Shown piece after piece: positions 25,781 to 34,848 of a DNA stretch of 64,000 nt (positions are counted from its first letter, which is position 1; each line of letters begins with the position of its first letter). The position numbers and the translations under genes are program-made. Origin of the DNA: Pseudoduganella rivuli (GTDB taxonomy: Bacteria; Pseudomonadota; Gammaproteobacteria; Burkholderiales; Burkholderiaceae_D); contig NZ_WKJJ01000019.1 in assembly GCF_009674485.1 (NCBI RefSeq), positions 62,001 to 126,000 of the forward strand. The letters run 5' to 3'. The notes under the pieces are model-generated. The model ran no database searches and was not told the origin of the DNA. It saw only the letters and a program-made list of their open reading frames with translations.

Positions 25781-28483
25781 ATGCGTACCATCCCGTTCAC
25801 CCTGGCTGCCATGTTGCTGGCGCTGCTGGCGTCCACGCTGGCCTTGCCCAGTTGGGCGTTTTGCCCGAAAAATGGCTTGCTATGCGCCGTCACGGCCAAG
25901 TCGTCCGGCAGCCTGACACACCAGGACATTACCCAGCGCGCCATCGAAGCGCTCGACAAACGCTACTTCGGTGTCGGAAAACTGACCAAGCCGATGCAGA
26001 CCGCGCTGGACCAGATCATCGAAGCCAACGCCAAGGTCGACGATGACCAGGTCACGTCCGCCAAGCATTTCGATGGTGAAAATGGCGCGGGCGGCCAAGC
26101 GCGGCTGGCGATCCTGAAGGCCAACGTGATTGCCGCCCTGCAGGCCGATCCGATCAACGCCACCGGCGCGCGCGCCAACCTGGGCAGTGCGCTGCACACC
26201 ATCCAGGATTTTTATTCGCACAGCAACTGGGTCGAGCAGGGCAATGCCGGTGCGCATCCCGGTGTCGGCCGGCCCGGCGCGCTGGCGTTTGCCGGGCCGC
26301 TGGCCACCACGTGTTCCGGTTTCACCAATCCGGGCGCCTTCTGCGCGAATTCGTCCAACCTGGCGACGGATTTGCTGACCAGCGGCTATTACGGCGGCGA
26401 AGACCGCATCAAGCCGGGCGCCTTCAAGTGCAGCCATGGCGGGCCGCTGGATAAAAGTTCGCCGTCCAGCGATCCGCTCGGCTACTTCAGGGAAGGCATC
26501 AACAAGGACACCCGCTATTGCGACATCTCGCCGCACAGCGGTTTCCACAACGCGGCTGCCACCGCCGCCATTGCGGGCACCCAGCAATTCGTCGAAGACA
26601 TCAAGGCGATGATCACCGTGACGCAACTGAAAGCGCTGCTGGGCGCCGGGCCGACGCTGGCATTCGCCATCGACACCACAGGCAGCATGGGCGGCATCAT
26701 TGCCGGCGTCCGCAACTCCGCCATCAACATCGTCGACCGGCGGCTGGGTACGGATGAAGAACCGCTGCAATATGTGCTGGCGCCATTCAACGATCCGTTC
26801 ACGGGCCCCACCACGTCCACCACGGACGCCGCCGCGTTCAAGGCATCGATCAGTGGCCTGGGCGCGTCCGGTGGCGGCGATTGTCCGGAACTGGCCATGA
26901 CGGGCATGTACAACGGGCTGTCGCTGTCCAATCCCAGCGGCAGCCTGTTCATGTACACGGATGCGTCCGCCAAGGATGCGGGACTGGCGGGCGCCGTCAT
27001 CGGGCTGGCCAAGGCCAAGGAAATCAAGGTCTTCGCCATCCTGTTCGGCAGTTGTTCGCCGATCGAACCGGGCTACCTGCAACTGGCGACGGAAACGGGC
27101 GGACAGGCGATTTCCCTGTTTTCGTCGGAAGCGGAAAGCGTGACCACCCTGGCCGATTTGCTGGGACGGAACAATGCCGTGCAAATCCTGTCCGTCAACG
27201 ACAGTTATCCGGCGTTGAAAACGCATACCTTCCCCGTCGACGCCAGCATGACGAGACTGACGGTTTCCGTCAGCAGCATCGATTACATGACGCCGGCCGT
27301 GACGCTGATCCGGCCCGACGGCGTCACGGTGCAGCCAGCCGATGCGTCGACTTACCTGACACTGACAGGCGGCGTCATCATTTCCATCGATACGCCGATG
27401 CGGGGCCGCTGGCAATTGCAGGTGGCCGGTTCGCCCGGCTTGACTTATGTGAATGTGGGCGGCACGGCGGACCTGGCATTCAGCTCGTTCAAACTGGCCA
27501 CCTTTGCGGGGCAGCCGCCGCACCAGGGCTTGTTTGCACTGGATGGCGAACCGGGGCCGGGCCAGAAACTGTATGCACTGGCTTCGCTGACGCCGGGCGC
27601 CGCCGATGCCGCCTTCACACTGCGCCGCAAGGATTACACGTCCGTCATGCCGCTGCCATTGGAGCGCGACGAAACGGATGCGAATAAATGGTTCGGTCCG
27701 CTGACCGTGCCGGCCGAACCGTTCCTCGCGTACGTGACGGGCATGGACAGCGCGGGCACGGAATACCAGCGTGTCGTCAGCCTGATGGTGTCGCCGCAAC
27801 AGGTCGCGATCCAGGCGCCGCCACCGCAAGACTTACGGCCCGGCATCCTGACATCGCTGGTGTTCCAGGTGCGTAACCTCGGGGCTCCTGATACCTTCAA
27901 CTTTGCCGCCACGGATGACCAGCATTTCATCGTCGGGGTCTCACCGGCGTCGCTGACATTGGACACGGGCGCGACCGCCAACGTCATGGTGCAGGTGCAG
28001 CCGCCGGCCGGCACGGCGGCGGGCGTGGCCGACACCATCACGGCCGCCGTGCAAAGCGCGTCCAACGCACTGTCGCGCAACAGCGCCACGCTGACCAGCT
28101 TTGTCACGGGCGAAGCGCAGGTGGCGGGACGGCCTGACTTCATTGCCGATATCGTGGGGCAGGAAACCGTGGCGCCCGGCGTCACGGCGGTCGACCTGCG
28201 CTTTACCAACACCGGTGTCGGCACGGCGCGCAGCATGACCTTGTCCGCACTGCGGCTGCGCACACTGGCTGGCACGGGCACGGCGACACTGAATACGGCC
28301 TTGTCGCCGCCGTTGCCGTTCGTGACGCCGAACGTGGACGTGGGTAATTACTTCACGGTGCGGCTGACATTCAATACGCCGCCGGGCTTGCAGCGTTTTT
28401 CCATCAATGAAACCGGCACGGTGTCGGATATCAACGGCGCCACGTATGCGTATTCGCATGCGCAGGCTGTGACGCCACGCTGA
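25781..28483 (+). CDS. Secreted HET-C-like / von Willebrand factor A protein
   Basis: 900-residue exported protein. Signal peptide: MRTIPFTLAAMLLALLASTL, cleavage near SWAF. An N-terminal alpha-helical region (about 30-290) contains LGSALHTIQDFYSHSNW, the signature of HET-C/zinc-phospholipase-like domains. A VWA domain (about 290-470) has MIDAS motif DTTGSMGG at about 297 and SGGGDCPELAM. The C-terminal 400 residues look like beta-sandwich repeats (for example LVFQVRNLGAPDTFNF). The layout resembles animal VWA7/hemicentin-type proteins. The ATG at 25781 follows AAGGAA. A PEP-CTERM gene follows after 15 bases. Function unknown; surface or matrix adhesion is possible. Confidence 0.82.
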   Translation: MRTIPFTLAAMLLALLASTLALPSWAFCPKNGLLCAVTAKSSGSLTHQDITQRAIEALDKRYFGVGKLTKPMQTALDQIIEANAKVDDDQVTSAKHFDGENGAGGQARLAILKANVIAALQADPINATGARANLGSALHTIQDFYSHSNWVEQGNAGAHPGVGRPGALAFAGPLATTCSGFTNPGAFCANSSNLATDLLTSGYYGGEDRIKPGAFKCSHGGPLDKSSPSSDPLGYFREGINKDTRYCDISPHSGFHNAAATAAIAGTQQFVEDIKAMITVTQLKALLGAGPTLAFAIDTTGSMGGIIAGVRNSAINIVDRRLGTDEEPLQYVLAPFNDPFTGPTTSTTDAAAFKASISGLGASGGGDCPELAMTGMYNGLSLSNPSGSLFMYTDASAKDAGLAGAVIGLAKAKEIKVFAILFGSCSPIEPGYLQLATETGGQAISLFSSEAESVTTLADLLGRNNAVQILSVNDSYPALKTHTFPVDASMTRLTVSVSSIDYMTPAVTLIRPDGVTVQPADASTYLTLTGGVIISIDTPMRGRWQLQVAGSPGLTYVNVGGTADLAFSSFKLATFAGQPPHQGLFALDGEPGPGQKLYALASLTPGAADAAFTLRRKDYTSVMPLPLERDETDANKWFGPLTVPAEPFLAYVTGMDSAGTEYQRVVSLMVSPQQVAIQAPPPQDLRPGILTSLVFQVRNLGAPDTFNFAATDDQHFIVGVSPASLTLDTGATANVMVQVQPPAGTAAGVADTITAAVQSASNALSRNSATLTSFVTGEAQVAGRPDFIADIVGQETVAPGVTAVDLRFTNTGVGTARSMTLSALRLRTLAGTGTATLNTALSPPLPFVTPNVDVGNYFTVRLTFNTPPGLQRFSINETGTVSDINGATYAYSHAQAVTPR

Positions 28484-28498
28484 AGGGGAGGACAACTC

Positions 28499-29080
28499 AT
28501 GAAATCCATCAAATCATTGCTGGCGGCGGCACTGTGCGCCTTGCTGCTGTCGCCCTCCGCCCATGCGCTGCCATTCACCTTCACTTTCGGGTTGTTACCG
28601 CCCGGTGCTGTCGTGACCGGTGCGCCGGGCCAGCTGGTCGGCTGGGGTTACGAGCTGGCCAATACCGATGCCGCCAACTGGTTCGTGCCGACGCAATTGA
28701 GCGCGTCGTCGTTCGCGCTGGGCGCCCCCGATGCGAGTTATTTCGACTTTCCCATTCTGGCGCCGGGGCTGGGCGCGGCATTGGCCTTCAACCCGGGCAC
28801 GGGACAAGGCTTGTTGGGCTTGCAGTTGCATCCGGGTGCACTGCCGGGGCAAAGCGAAAGCGGGCAATTTACGCTCGCCGGTGAATGGTGGAACGGCGAT
28901 CCGCTGGGTGGTGGCGTGTTGCTGCAGCCCAGCGACCGGGTATCGGCGCCCTTTGTGGTGCAAGTGACGGGCGGCGCCGTGCCGGAACCCGCGACCTTGC
29001 CGTTGCTGGGGGCCGGGTTGCTGTGGCTGTTGCTGATGTTGCGGCATTTTCGGCCGCCATCGCATTTCACTGGCGAGTAA
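28499..29080 (+). CDS. PEP-CTERM sorting-signal protein
   Basis: 193-residue exported protein. Signal peptide MKSIKSLLAAALCALLLSPS ends near AHA. The C-terminus is a classic PEP-CTERM tail: VPEPATLPLLGAGLLWLLLM followed by a basic LRHFR stretch. Such tails are recognised by exosortase EpsH/XrtA, linked to exopolysaccharide. The middle part (about 30-160) is a compact beta-rich domain I do not recognise. It is coupled to the HET-C/VWA gene (15-base gap, GGGGAGG ribosome site). Confidence 0.9.
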   Translation: MKSIKSLLAAALCALLLSPSAHALPFTFTFGLLPPGAVVTGAPGQLVGWGYELANTDAANWFVPTQLSASSFALGAPDASYFDFPILAPGLGAALAFNPGTGQGLLGLQLHPGALPGQSESGQFTLAGEWWNGDPLGGGVLLQPSDRVSAPFVVQVTGGAVPEPATLPLLGAGLLWLLLMLRHFRPPSHFTGE

Positions 29081-29097
29081 CGGGAGGTGAATCGCCC

Positions 29098-29730
29098 TCA
29101 AACGATGCGGCGCACGGCGGGCAGCCACTGCGCCAGGTCGTCGGCCAGCGCGGCGGCGGCCGATGGCGATGGCGCTGACGGCCGGATGTCCCAGTAAAAG
29201 CCGGGGCCGGTGCGGCCCAGCAGGCGAAATGCCTTGCCATGGCGGCGCCGCGCATGGACTTGCACGATGGCCAGCGCGGTACCAGCCGCATGGGCAGCCA
29301 GGTGCACGAGGAATTGCGTGCTGTACTCGCCGGCGCCGCCATCGGGCCAGTAATAATCTTCATCTGGCAGCAACAGCACGTCATGGCGGCGCTGGCTGCG
29401 CGGCAGCGCCAGCCATGCCTCCAGCTCCCCGCCAGGCGCGTCGCGCAGCATATCGTCCGGCGGGAACAGCGGCGTATCGAACGGCACCGCCAGCCGGTAG
29501 CGGCGGCGGCGCGGGTGCGCATGCGGCAGGTGTCCAATCGCGGCCATCAGCGCTTGCTGCACGGCTGCCGGCGGCATGGCCACCGCCAATATGTCCACCA
29601 TCATCGGCACAGCCGGAGGCATGGCTTGCGCCAATGCCGCCGACAGGAATACCGGCGCGTGCATGGCCACCGGCAATGCGGCAATGAGGCGCAACAGTGT
29701 GCGGCGGCAATTTGTCCTGGCCAGTTCCAT
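29098..29730 (-). CDS. Hypothetical exported protein
   Basis: 210 residues. The N-terminus MELARTNCRRTLLRLIAALP contains a twin-arginine-like stretch and a hydrophobic segment ending ALAQA, so export is likely, possibly by Tat. The mature part has RYRLAVPFDTPLFPPDD and LLLPDEDYYWPDGGAGE, with no family I recognise. It stands alone on the minus strand, convergent with the PEP-CTERM gene. Confidence 0.55.
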   Translation of the reverse strand: MELARTNCRRTLLRLIAALPVAMHAPVFLSAALAQAMPPAVPMMVDILAVAMPPAAVQQALMAAIGHLPHAHPRRRRYRLAVPFDTPLFPPDDMLRDAPGGELEAWLALPRSQRRHDVLLLPDEDYYWPDGGAGEYSTQFLVHLAAHAAGTALAIVQVHARRRHGKAFRLLGRTGPGFYWDIRPSAPSPSAAAALADDLAQWLPAVRRIV

Positions 29731-29788
29731 ACCGCCATGCTACGCCGGCGCAGCGAAGGCGCTTGTCCGCAGCGCAGAGTCCCACGTA

Positions 29789-29930
29789 ATTGCCTAAGGC
29801 AAAGTTCAAGTGACTAGCATGACGGCAGCGTGGTGTTGCTTTTGTTGTTGGGCAACAGTTGGCGTTTGCCCGGCGTATTGATTTTGTGTAACCTTGAACG
29901 GTTCATTTCCCGCAAGTTAACTTACTTGCG
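29789..29930. promoter_or_regulatory. Two dyads upstream of the binding-protein/kinase operon
   Basis: TTGCC-TAA-GGCAA lies at 29789-29801. CGCAAGTTAACTTACTTGCG (29911-29930) has 7-base arms CGCAAGT/ACTTGCG, with AAGTTAACTT nested inside as a perfect 10-base palindrome. The second is 28 bases before the likely start and could be an operator of the operon. Confidence 0.4.
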
Positions 29931-29957
29931 AGTTGCATGCTACATGGGGAGGGCCGT

Positions 29958-30971
29958 GTGCTGGACAGGACCCTGCAACGCCGGTTGATTTCGCTGGTGC
30001 TGGCTGCCGCCGTGGCTGCCGCTGGTATCTACGCATGGCGGGAAGGCGGGTCTTCATCCCTGCCGCCGGAAACCGTCGTCATTGCCATCAGCGCCAGCTA
30101 TGTGGGCAGCTGTCCCGTGGTGGCTGCGCAGGAACGGGGTTTTTTTTCGCGCGCCGGTGTAAACGCGCAATTGCAGCCGCATCCCAGCGGCAAGTCCGCA
30201 CTGGCGGCATCCATGCAGGGCAAAGCCCAGCTGGCGACTGCGGCAGACATCCCCATCATGTTTGCCATCATGGAGCAAGAGCCCGTGTCGGTGATTGCCA
30301 CCATTTTCAAGTCGGACCGGGACCATGGCTTGCTGGCGCGGCCGGGCAGCGGTGTTACCGGACCGGCCAGCCTGAAAGGAAAGCGCATCGGCGTCAGTTT
30401 CGGCACGTCCGCGCACTTCGTCCTGAATGCCATACTGAACCGGCAGTTGCTGGCGACCACCGATGTCACATTGCGCAACATGCAGGCCGACCAGTTCGCC
30501 GCCGCGCTGGACAAGGGGGAGGTCGATGTGGTGTCCACGTGGGAACCGTACCTGGGCACGGTGCAGAGCCAGTTGGGCGGCAAGGGCACGGTGTTTTATG
30601 CGGAAGACTTGTATGAAATTCCCTATAACCTGGCGGGCAGCCGCGAATACGTGGTCAGCCACCCGGAAACGCTGAAAAAGGTATTGCGCGCGGTGATACA
30701 GGGCGCCACGTGGTGCCGCGACGAACCGGCTGCCGCCCAGGCGCTGGTGGCCAAGCTGATGAAACCGCAGGGCGAGCAATGGCGGGCGCTGTGGCCCACG
30801 TACCGTTTCGGCGTCAGCCTGGACCAGGGTTTGCTGCTGGCGCTGGAAGATGAAACGCGCTGGGCGCTGGCCAACAAGCTGGCCAGCGGGCCGATGCCGA
30901 ATTACCTGAACGCCATTGATTTCAAACCGTTGAAAGCGGTCGCTCCCGGCGCCGTCACCATCATCCACTAG
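29958..30971 (+). CDS. NitT/TauT-type periplasmic substrate-binding protein
   Basis: 337-residue binding protein of the NMT1/SsuA-like class. An N-terminal signal or anchor (LISLVLAAAVAAAGIYAW) precedes the domain starting VVIAISASYVGSCPVVAAQE; LKGKRIGVSFGTSAHFVLNA is the second-lobe signature. I use the GTG at 29958 because GGGGAGG lies just before it; an ATG at 29937 is possible. No permease or ATPase gene is nearby. It is followed 10 bases later by two kinase genes, suggesting a ligand sensor rather than a transporter part. Confidence 0.85.
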   Translation: MLDRTLQRRLISLVLAAAVAAAGIYAWREGGSSSLPPETVVIAISASYVGSCPVVAAQERGFFSRAGVNAQLQPHPSGKSALAASMQGKAQLATAADIPIMFAIMEQEPVSVIATIFKSDRDHGLLARPGSGVTGPASLKGKRIGVSFGTSAHFVLNAILNRQLLATTDVTLRNMQADQFAAALDKGEVDVVSTWEPYLGTVQSQLGGKGTVFYAEDLYEIPYNLAGSREYVVSHPETLKKVLRAVIQGATWCRDEPAAAQALVAKLMKPQGEQWRALWPTYRFGVSLDQGLLLALEDETRWALANKLASGPMPNYLNAIDFKPLKAVAPGAVTIIH

Positions 30972-30981
30972 CGGAGACACT

Positions 30982-33498
30982 ATGCGGCTGGCGACGCGCT
31001 TCAAGCTGATGGGCCTGCTGTCCGCCGCGATTGTCGCCATGGCTGTGGCGATCTTGTTGATTAGCGCCCAGCGCGTGCGGCAGGAATTGCAGCGCAATGA
31101 AATGGCTGGCGAGATGGTCAGTGCGATTACCGGCCTGCGCTTCCTGACCATGGAATATGTATTGAAGCACGAGGAGCGCACGCGCACGCAGTGGCGCATG
31201 CGCTGTACGTCATTGGCGCAGTTGCTGGCTGACGTGGCAGCCATGGACCATCGGAGCGACGCCGCCGTGGTGGCCGGCTTACAAATCACGCTCAGCAGTA
31301 TCGACAACCAGTTTGGCGTGTTGTCGGCGCCGCGTTCTTACACGCGCAATGGGGCCGAGCAAGCCGTGGCGGCGGAGTTTGAAGCGCGCCTGTCCGGCCA
31401 GATCACCAACCGCATGCAGGGCATGATCGCGGATGCCATGCGGCTGTCCGCCGCCAGCCGCGAAGGCGTGCTGGTAGCGCAGCGGCAGGAACAGGCGGCA
31501 ATGCTGGGCTTTGGCGGCCTGGTGATGCTGGTGGTGGCGGCAACGGCGTGGCTGGGTTACCGCAGCGTGGTGCAGTCGCTGCAACGTTTACGCGAGGGCA
31601 CGCAGCGGGTTGGCGCGGGCGACCTGGCCTACCGTGTCGACATTATGGAACGCGACGAAATCGGTGACCTGGCGCGGGCGTTCGACGGCATGACGGCGCG
31701 GCTGATGGAGACCAGCGTCTCGCGCAACGAATTGGCTGCCAGCAATGCCGCCTTGCAGTCGGAAATCCGCGAACGCCAGCAAGCCGAAGCGCGCAACCTG
31801 GAACAATTGGCGCGCCTGCGCTTGTTGCATCAGATCACCCGGTCCATCGGCGACCGGCAAGATTTACGCAGCATTTTTCAGGTCGTGCTACGCTGCCTCG
31901 AAGACCAGTTGCCTATTGCGTTTGGCTGCGCGTGCCTGTATGACAGGGACAGCGGCCATTTGATGGTCAATTGTATCGGCATGCACAGTGCTGCGGCGGG
32001 GCATCCGCTGCATGAACGGACCATGATCGAGCTCGACGGCGCCGCGCTGACGCGCTGCGTCCAGGGAGAATTCGTGTACGAAACCGATATCGCCGAAGCG
32101 GATACGCCGTTTGCCAGGTCGCTGGCCGCCTGCGGCTTGCGCTCGCTGGTGCTGGCCCCGTTGCCCGTGGATGGGCGGGTGGCCGGTATCCTGGCGGCGG
32201 CACGGCGCGCGCCCGACGGCTTTTCCAGCGGCGAATGCGATTTCCTGCAACAGTTGAGCGAACACGTGGCGCTGGCCGTGCACCAGGGCGAACTGTATGC
32301 GGCGCTGCAACGCGCCTATGACGATATGCGCCAGGCCCAGCAAAAATTCCTGCAACAGGAACGCTTGCGCGCACTGGGGCAGATGGCCAGCGGTATCGCG
32401 CACGACATCAATAACGCGATTTCTCCCGTTGCGCTGTACACGGAATACTTGCTGGAAGGTGAGGCCGGGCTGAGTCCCCACGCGCGCCATTGCCTGGAAG
32501 TCGTTCGGCGCGCCGTCGATGACGTGGCGGCCACCGTGGCGCGCATGCGCGAGTTTTACCGCATGCGCGATGCGCACCTGGCGCAGGCGCCGGTGGCCGC
32601 CGGGGAAGTGCTGCAACAGGTGGCGGACCTGACGCGCGCCAGCTGGAACGACATGCCGCAGCAGCGTGGCGCGACGATCCGCCTGACAGTGGAAGCCATG
32701 CCGGATTTGCCGCCGTTCATGGGAGTGGAAAGCGATATCCGCGAAGCGTTGACCAACCTGGTGCTCAATGCCGTCGACGCGATGCCGGATGGCGGCCACC
32801 TGACCTTGCGTGCCCGCCAGCTGGAATTGGGCGAGCAGGAAGGGCAGGGGGTGCGCCGCATCAGCATTGAAGTCAGCGATACCGGCATCGGCATGGATGA
32901 AGCGACCCAGCGCCGTTGCCTGGAGCCATTCTTCACCACCAAGGGGGAACGGGGCACGGGACTGGGGCTGGCCATGGTGTATGGCATGGCCGAGCGCCAT
33001 GGCGGTTATATTGATATCGTCACCGCACCGGGCAAAGGCACGACGGTGCGCCTGGGATTTGACGCCCCGTCCGCGGCGCCGGCGCCGGTGGCCAGCAAGG
33101 CTGGTACGCGGGCAGGGCAATTGCGCATTCTTGCGGTGGATGACGACCCGCAACTGCTCGATTCGCTGCGGGTGATCCTGGAGCGGGATGGCCACCGCGT
33201 GACGGAGGCCGATGGCGGCCAGGCCGGCATCGACTTGTTCCGCGACGCGCATGCCAGCGGCGAGCCATATGGGCTGGTGGTGACGGACCTGGGCATGCCT
33301 TATGTCGACGGGCGCAAGGTGGCGCAGGCGGTCAAGGCATTGTCGCCCGCCACACCGGTGTTGCTGCTGACCGGGTGGGGGCAGCGTATGGCGGCGGAAA
33401 ACGACGCTCCGCCGTACGTGGACAAGGTGTTGGGCAAACCGCCCAGGCTGGAAGAATTGCGGATGGCGCTGGCGGAGTGTTGCGGCGAGGAGGCATGA
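30982..33498 (+). CDS. Hybrid sensor histidine kinase (TM-HAMP-GAF-HisKA-HATPase-REC)
   Basis: 838 residues. An N-terminal helix (FKLMGLLSAAIVAMAVAILL), a periplasmic loop and a second helix (about 175-195) lead to a HAMP linker, a GAF domain (about 285-445), a kinase core with His474 in ASGIAHDINNA, the N box LTNLVLNAVDAMP, and a C-terminal receiver with Asp769 in VVTDLGMPYVDG. Its start is 10 bases after the binding-protein stop and its stop abuts the next gene. A DUF3365-like sensor loop is possible but not certain. Confidence 0.92.
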   Translation: MRLATRFKLMGLLSAAIVAMAVAILLISAQRVRQELQRNEMAGEMVSAITGLRFLTMEYVLKHEERTRTQWRMRCTSLAQLLADVAAMDHRSDAAVVAGLQITLSSIDNQFGVLSAPRSYTRNGAEQAVAAEFEARLSGQITNRMQGMIADAMRLSAASREGVLVAQRQEQAAMLGFGGLVMLVVAATAWLGYRSVVQSLQRLREGTQRVGAGDLAYRVDIMERDEIGDLARAFDGMTARLMETSVSRNELAASNAALQSEIRERQQAEARNLEQLARLRLLHQITRSIGDRQDLRSIFQVVLRCLEDQLPIAFGCACLYDRDSGHLMVNCIGMHSAAAGHPLHERTMIELDGAALTRCVQGEFVYETDIAEADTPFARSLAACGLRSLVLAPLPVDGRVAGILAAARRAPDGFSSGECDFLQQLSEHVALAVHQGELYAALQRAYDDMRQAQQKFLQQERLRALGQMASGIAHDINNAISPVALYTEYLLEGEAGLSPHARHCLEVVRRAVDDVAATVARMREFYRMRDAHLAQAPVAAGEVLQQVADLTRASWNDMPQQRGATIRLTVEAMPDLPPFMGVESDIREALTNLVLNAVDAMPDGGHLTLRARQLELGEQEGQGVRRISIEVSDTGIGMDEATQRRCLEPFFTTKGERGTGLGLAMVYGMAERHGGYIDIVTAPGKGTTVRLGFDAPSAAPAPVASKAGTRAGQLRILAVDDDPQLLDSLRVILERDGHRVTEADGGQAGIDLFRDAHASGEPYGLVVTDLGMPYVDGRKVAQAVKALSPATPVLLLTGWGQRMAAENDAPPYVDKVLGKPPRLEELRMALAECCGEEA

Positions 33499-34758
33499 AT
33501 GACTGTACGGATCTTGATTGTCGACGATGAACCGGCGCAGATGCGCGCGCTGTGCGACACGCTGGGCGCGCATGGCTATGAAACCATCGGACGCAGTTCC
33601 AGCGAGGCGGCGTTGCAGGCGTTGCGGGCCGATTCGTACCACCTGCTGCTGGCCGATCTGATGTTGCCTGGCATGGACGGCATCGCGCTGGTGCAGGCCG
33701 CGCGTGCGCTGGATCCCGACCTGGCGTGCGTGATCATGACGGGAGAGGGTTCGATTTCTTCCGCGGTGCAGGCCATGCAGGTGGGGGCGCTCGACTATAT
33801 TTTGAAACCGTTCCGCGTGTCCGTGATCTTGCCGGTTTTGTCGCGCGCACTGGAAACGCGCCGCCTGCGCATCCAGAATGTGCTGCTGGAAGCGCGGCTG
33901 CGCGAACATGCGGTGCAGCTGGTCCGGATGAACGACGATTTGCGCACGGCGCAGCAGCAGGCCGACCGCGCCAACCAAGCCAAGTCCGCCTTCCTGTCGC
34001 ACCTCAGCCATGAGTTGCGCACGCCGCTGAACGCCATCCTGGGGTTTGCGCAAATCCTGCTGTCGGAAAAACTCGCGTCGACGGAGGCGCAAAAAAAGCA
34101 ATTCGTCGGCAATATCCTGACGGGCGCCCGCCATTTGCTGAAGCTGTCCAATGAAGTGCTGGACCTGGCCAAGATCGAATCGGGGCGGCTCGAGCTGCAC
34201 CTGGAAGCGGTGCCGGTGGGCGACGTGCTGGAAGAGTGCCGCACGCTGGTGGATCCGCAGGCGCGGCTGCGCGGCATCGGCATGCGCTGTACAAGTGCCG
34301 AGCACCTGTGCGTGCGGGCCGACCGCATGCGGCTCAAGCAGGTGCTGATCAATTTGCTGTCGAACGCCGTCAAGTACAACCGCGACCACGGCGCCATCAG
34401 CGTGCAATGCACGGAATCCGGGCATGACACGGTGCGTATCGCCGTGCAGGATACCGGTTGCGGGCTGTCGGCGGAACAGCAGGCCGCGTTGTACCAGCCG
34501 TTCAACCGGCTGGGGCAGGAGAGCGGCAGCCAGGATGGTTGCGGCCTGGGCTTGGTGCTGACCAAGCATTTGGTGGAAAAGATGGGCGGTGAACTGGGCC
34601 TGGTCAGCACGGTGGGATTGGGCAGTACGTTCTGGCTGACCTTGCCGCTGGCCGTGGCGCCGGTCGTGATTCCGTCACTGGCGGTCTTGCCCACGACCCA
34701 TGAGGAACCGGCGCAGTCTGTCACGCCGGCGGCAGGCAGTACCGCCGTTGCCGACTGA
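33499..34758 (+). CDS. Receiver-histidine kinase (REC-HisKA-HATPase)
   Basis: 419 residues with no membrane segment. The N-terminal receiver (Asp53 in LLLADLMLPGMDG) is followed by a helix rich in Arg, Leu and Gln, a HisKA domain with His171 in LSHLSHELRTPLN, and a HATPase with LLSNAVKYN and DGCGLGLVLTKHLVEKM. It begins directly after the hybrid kinase stop, so phosphorelay from that protein's receiver, or to this one, is likely. No DNA-binding output domain is present. Confidence 0.9.
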   Translation: MTVRILIVDDEPAQMRALCDTLGAHGYETIGRSSSEAALQALRADSYHLLLADLMLPGMDGIALVQAARALDPDLACVIMTGEGSISSAVQAMQVGALDYILKPFRVSVILPVLSRALETRRLRIQNVLLEARLREHAVQLVRMNDDLRTAQQQADRANQAKSAFLSHLSHELRTPLNAILGFAQILLSEKLASTEAQKKQFVGNILTGARHLLKLSNEVLDLAKIESGRLELHLEAVPVGDVLEECRTLVDPQARLRGIGMRCTSAEHLCVRADRMRLKQVLINLLSNAVKYNRDHGAISVQCTESGHDTVRIAVQDTGCGLSAEQQAALYQPFNRLGQESGSQDGCGLGLVLTKHLVEKMGGELGLVSTVGLGSTFWLTLPLAVAPVVIPSLAVLPTTHEEPAQSVTPAAGSTAVAD

Positions 34759-34791
34759 GCCGGTGCGCTGCCCGGGCGGGGGGAATATTGG

Positions 34792-34807
34792 CTGGTTATA
34801 CATACAG
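34792..34807 (+). promoter_or_regulatory. LexA-like SOS box upstream of polB
   Basis: CTGGTTATACATACAG fits CTGT-N8-ACAG at all but one of the eight fixed bases. It directly abuts a -10 hexamer TATAAT (34808-34813) and ends 41 bases before the polB start. Confidence 0.75.
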
Positions 34808-34813
34808 TATAAT
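34808..34813 (+). promoter_or_regulatory. -10 hexamer TATAAT of polB
   Basis: A perfect -10 box next to the LexA-like site, 35 bases before the start codon. No good -35 hexamer is seen. Confidence 0.5.
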
Positions 34814-34848
34814 GCCAGCCGACGTTCCCAACTTTCCCTGGCAAACCC

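Noticed and set aside
31888..34569. 893-codon minus-strand frame
   Set aside because: Antisense to the two kinase genes, which have complete domain signatures.
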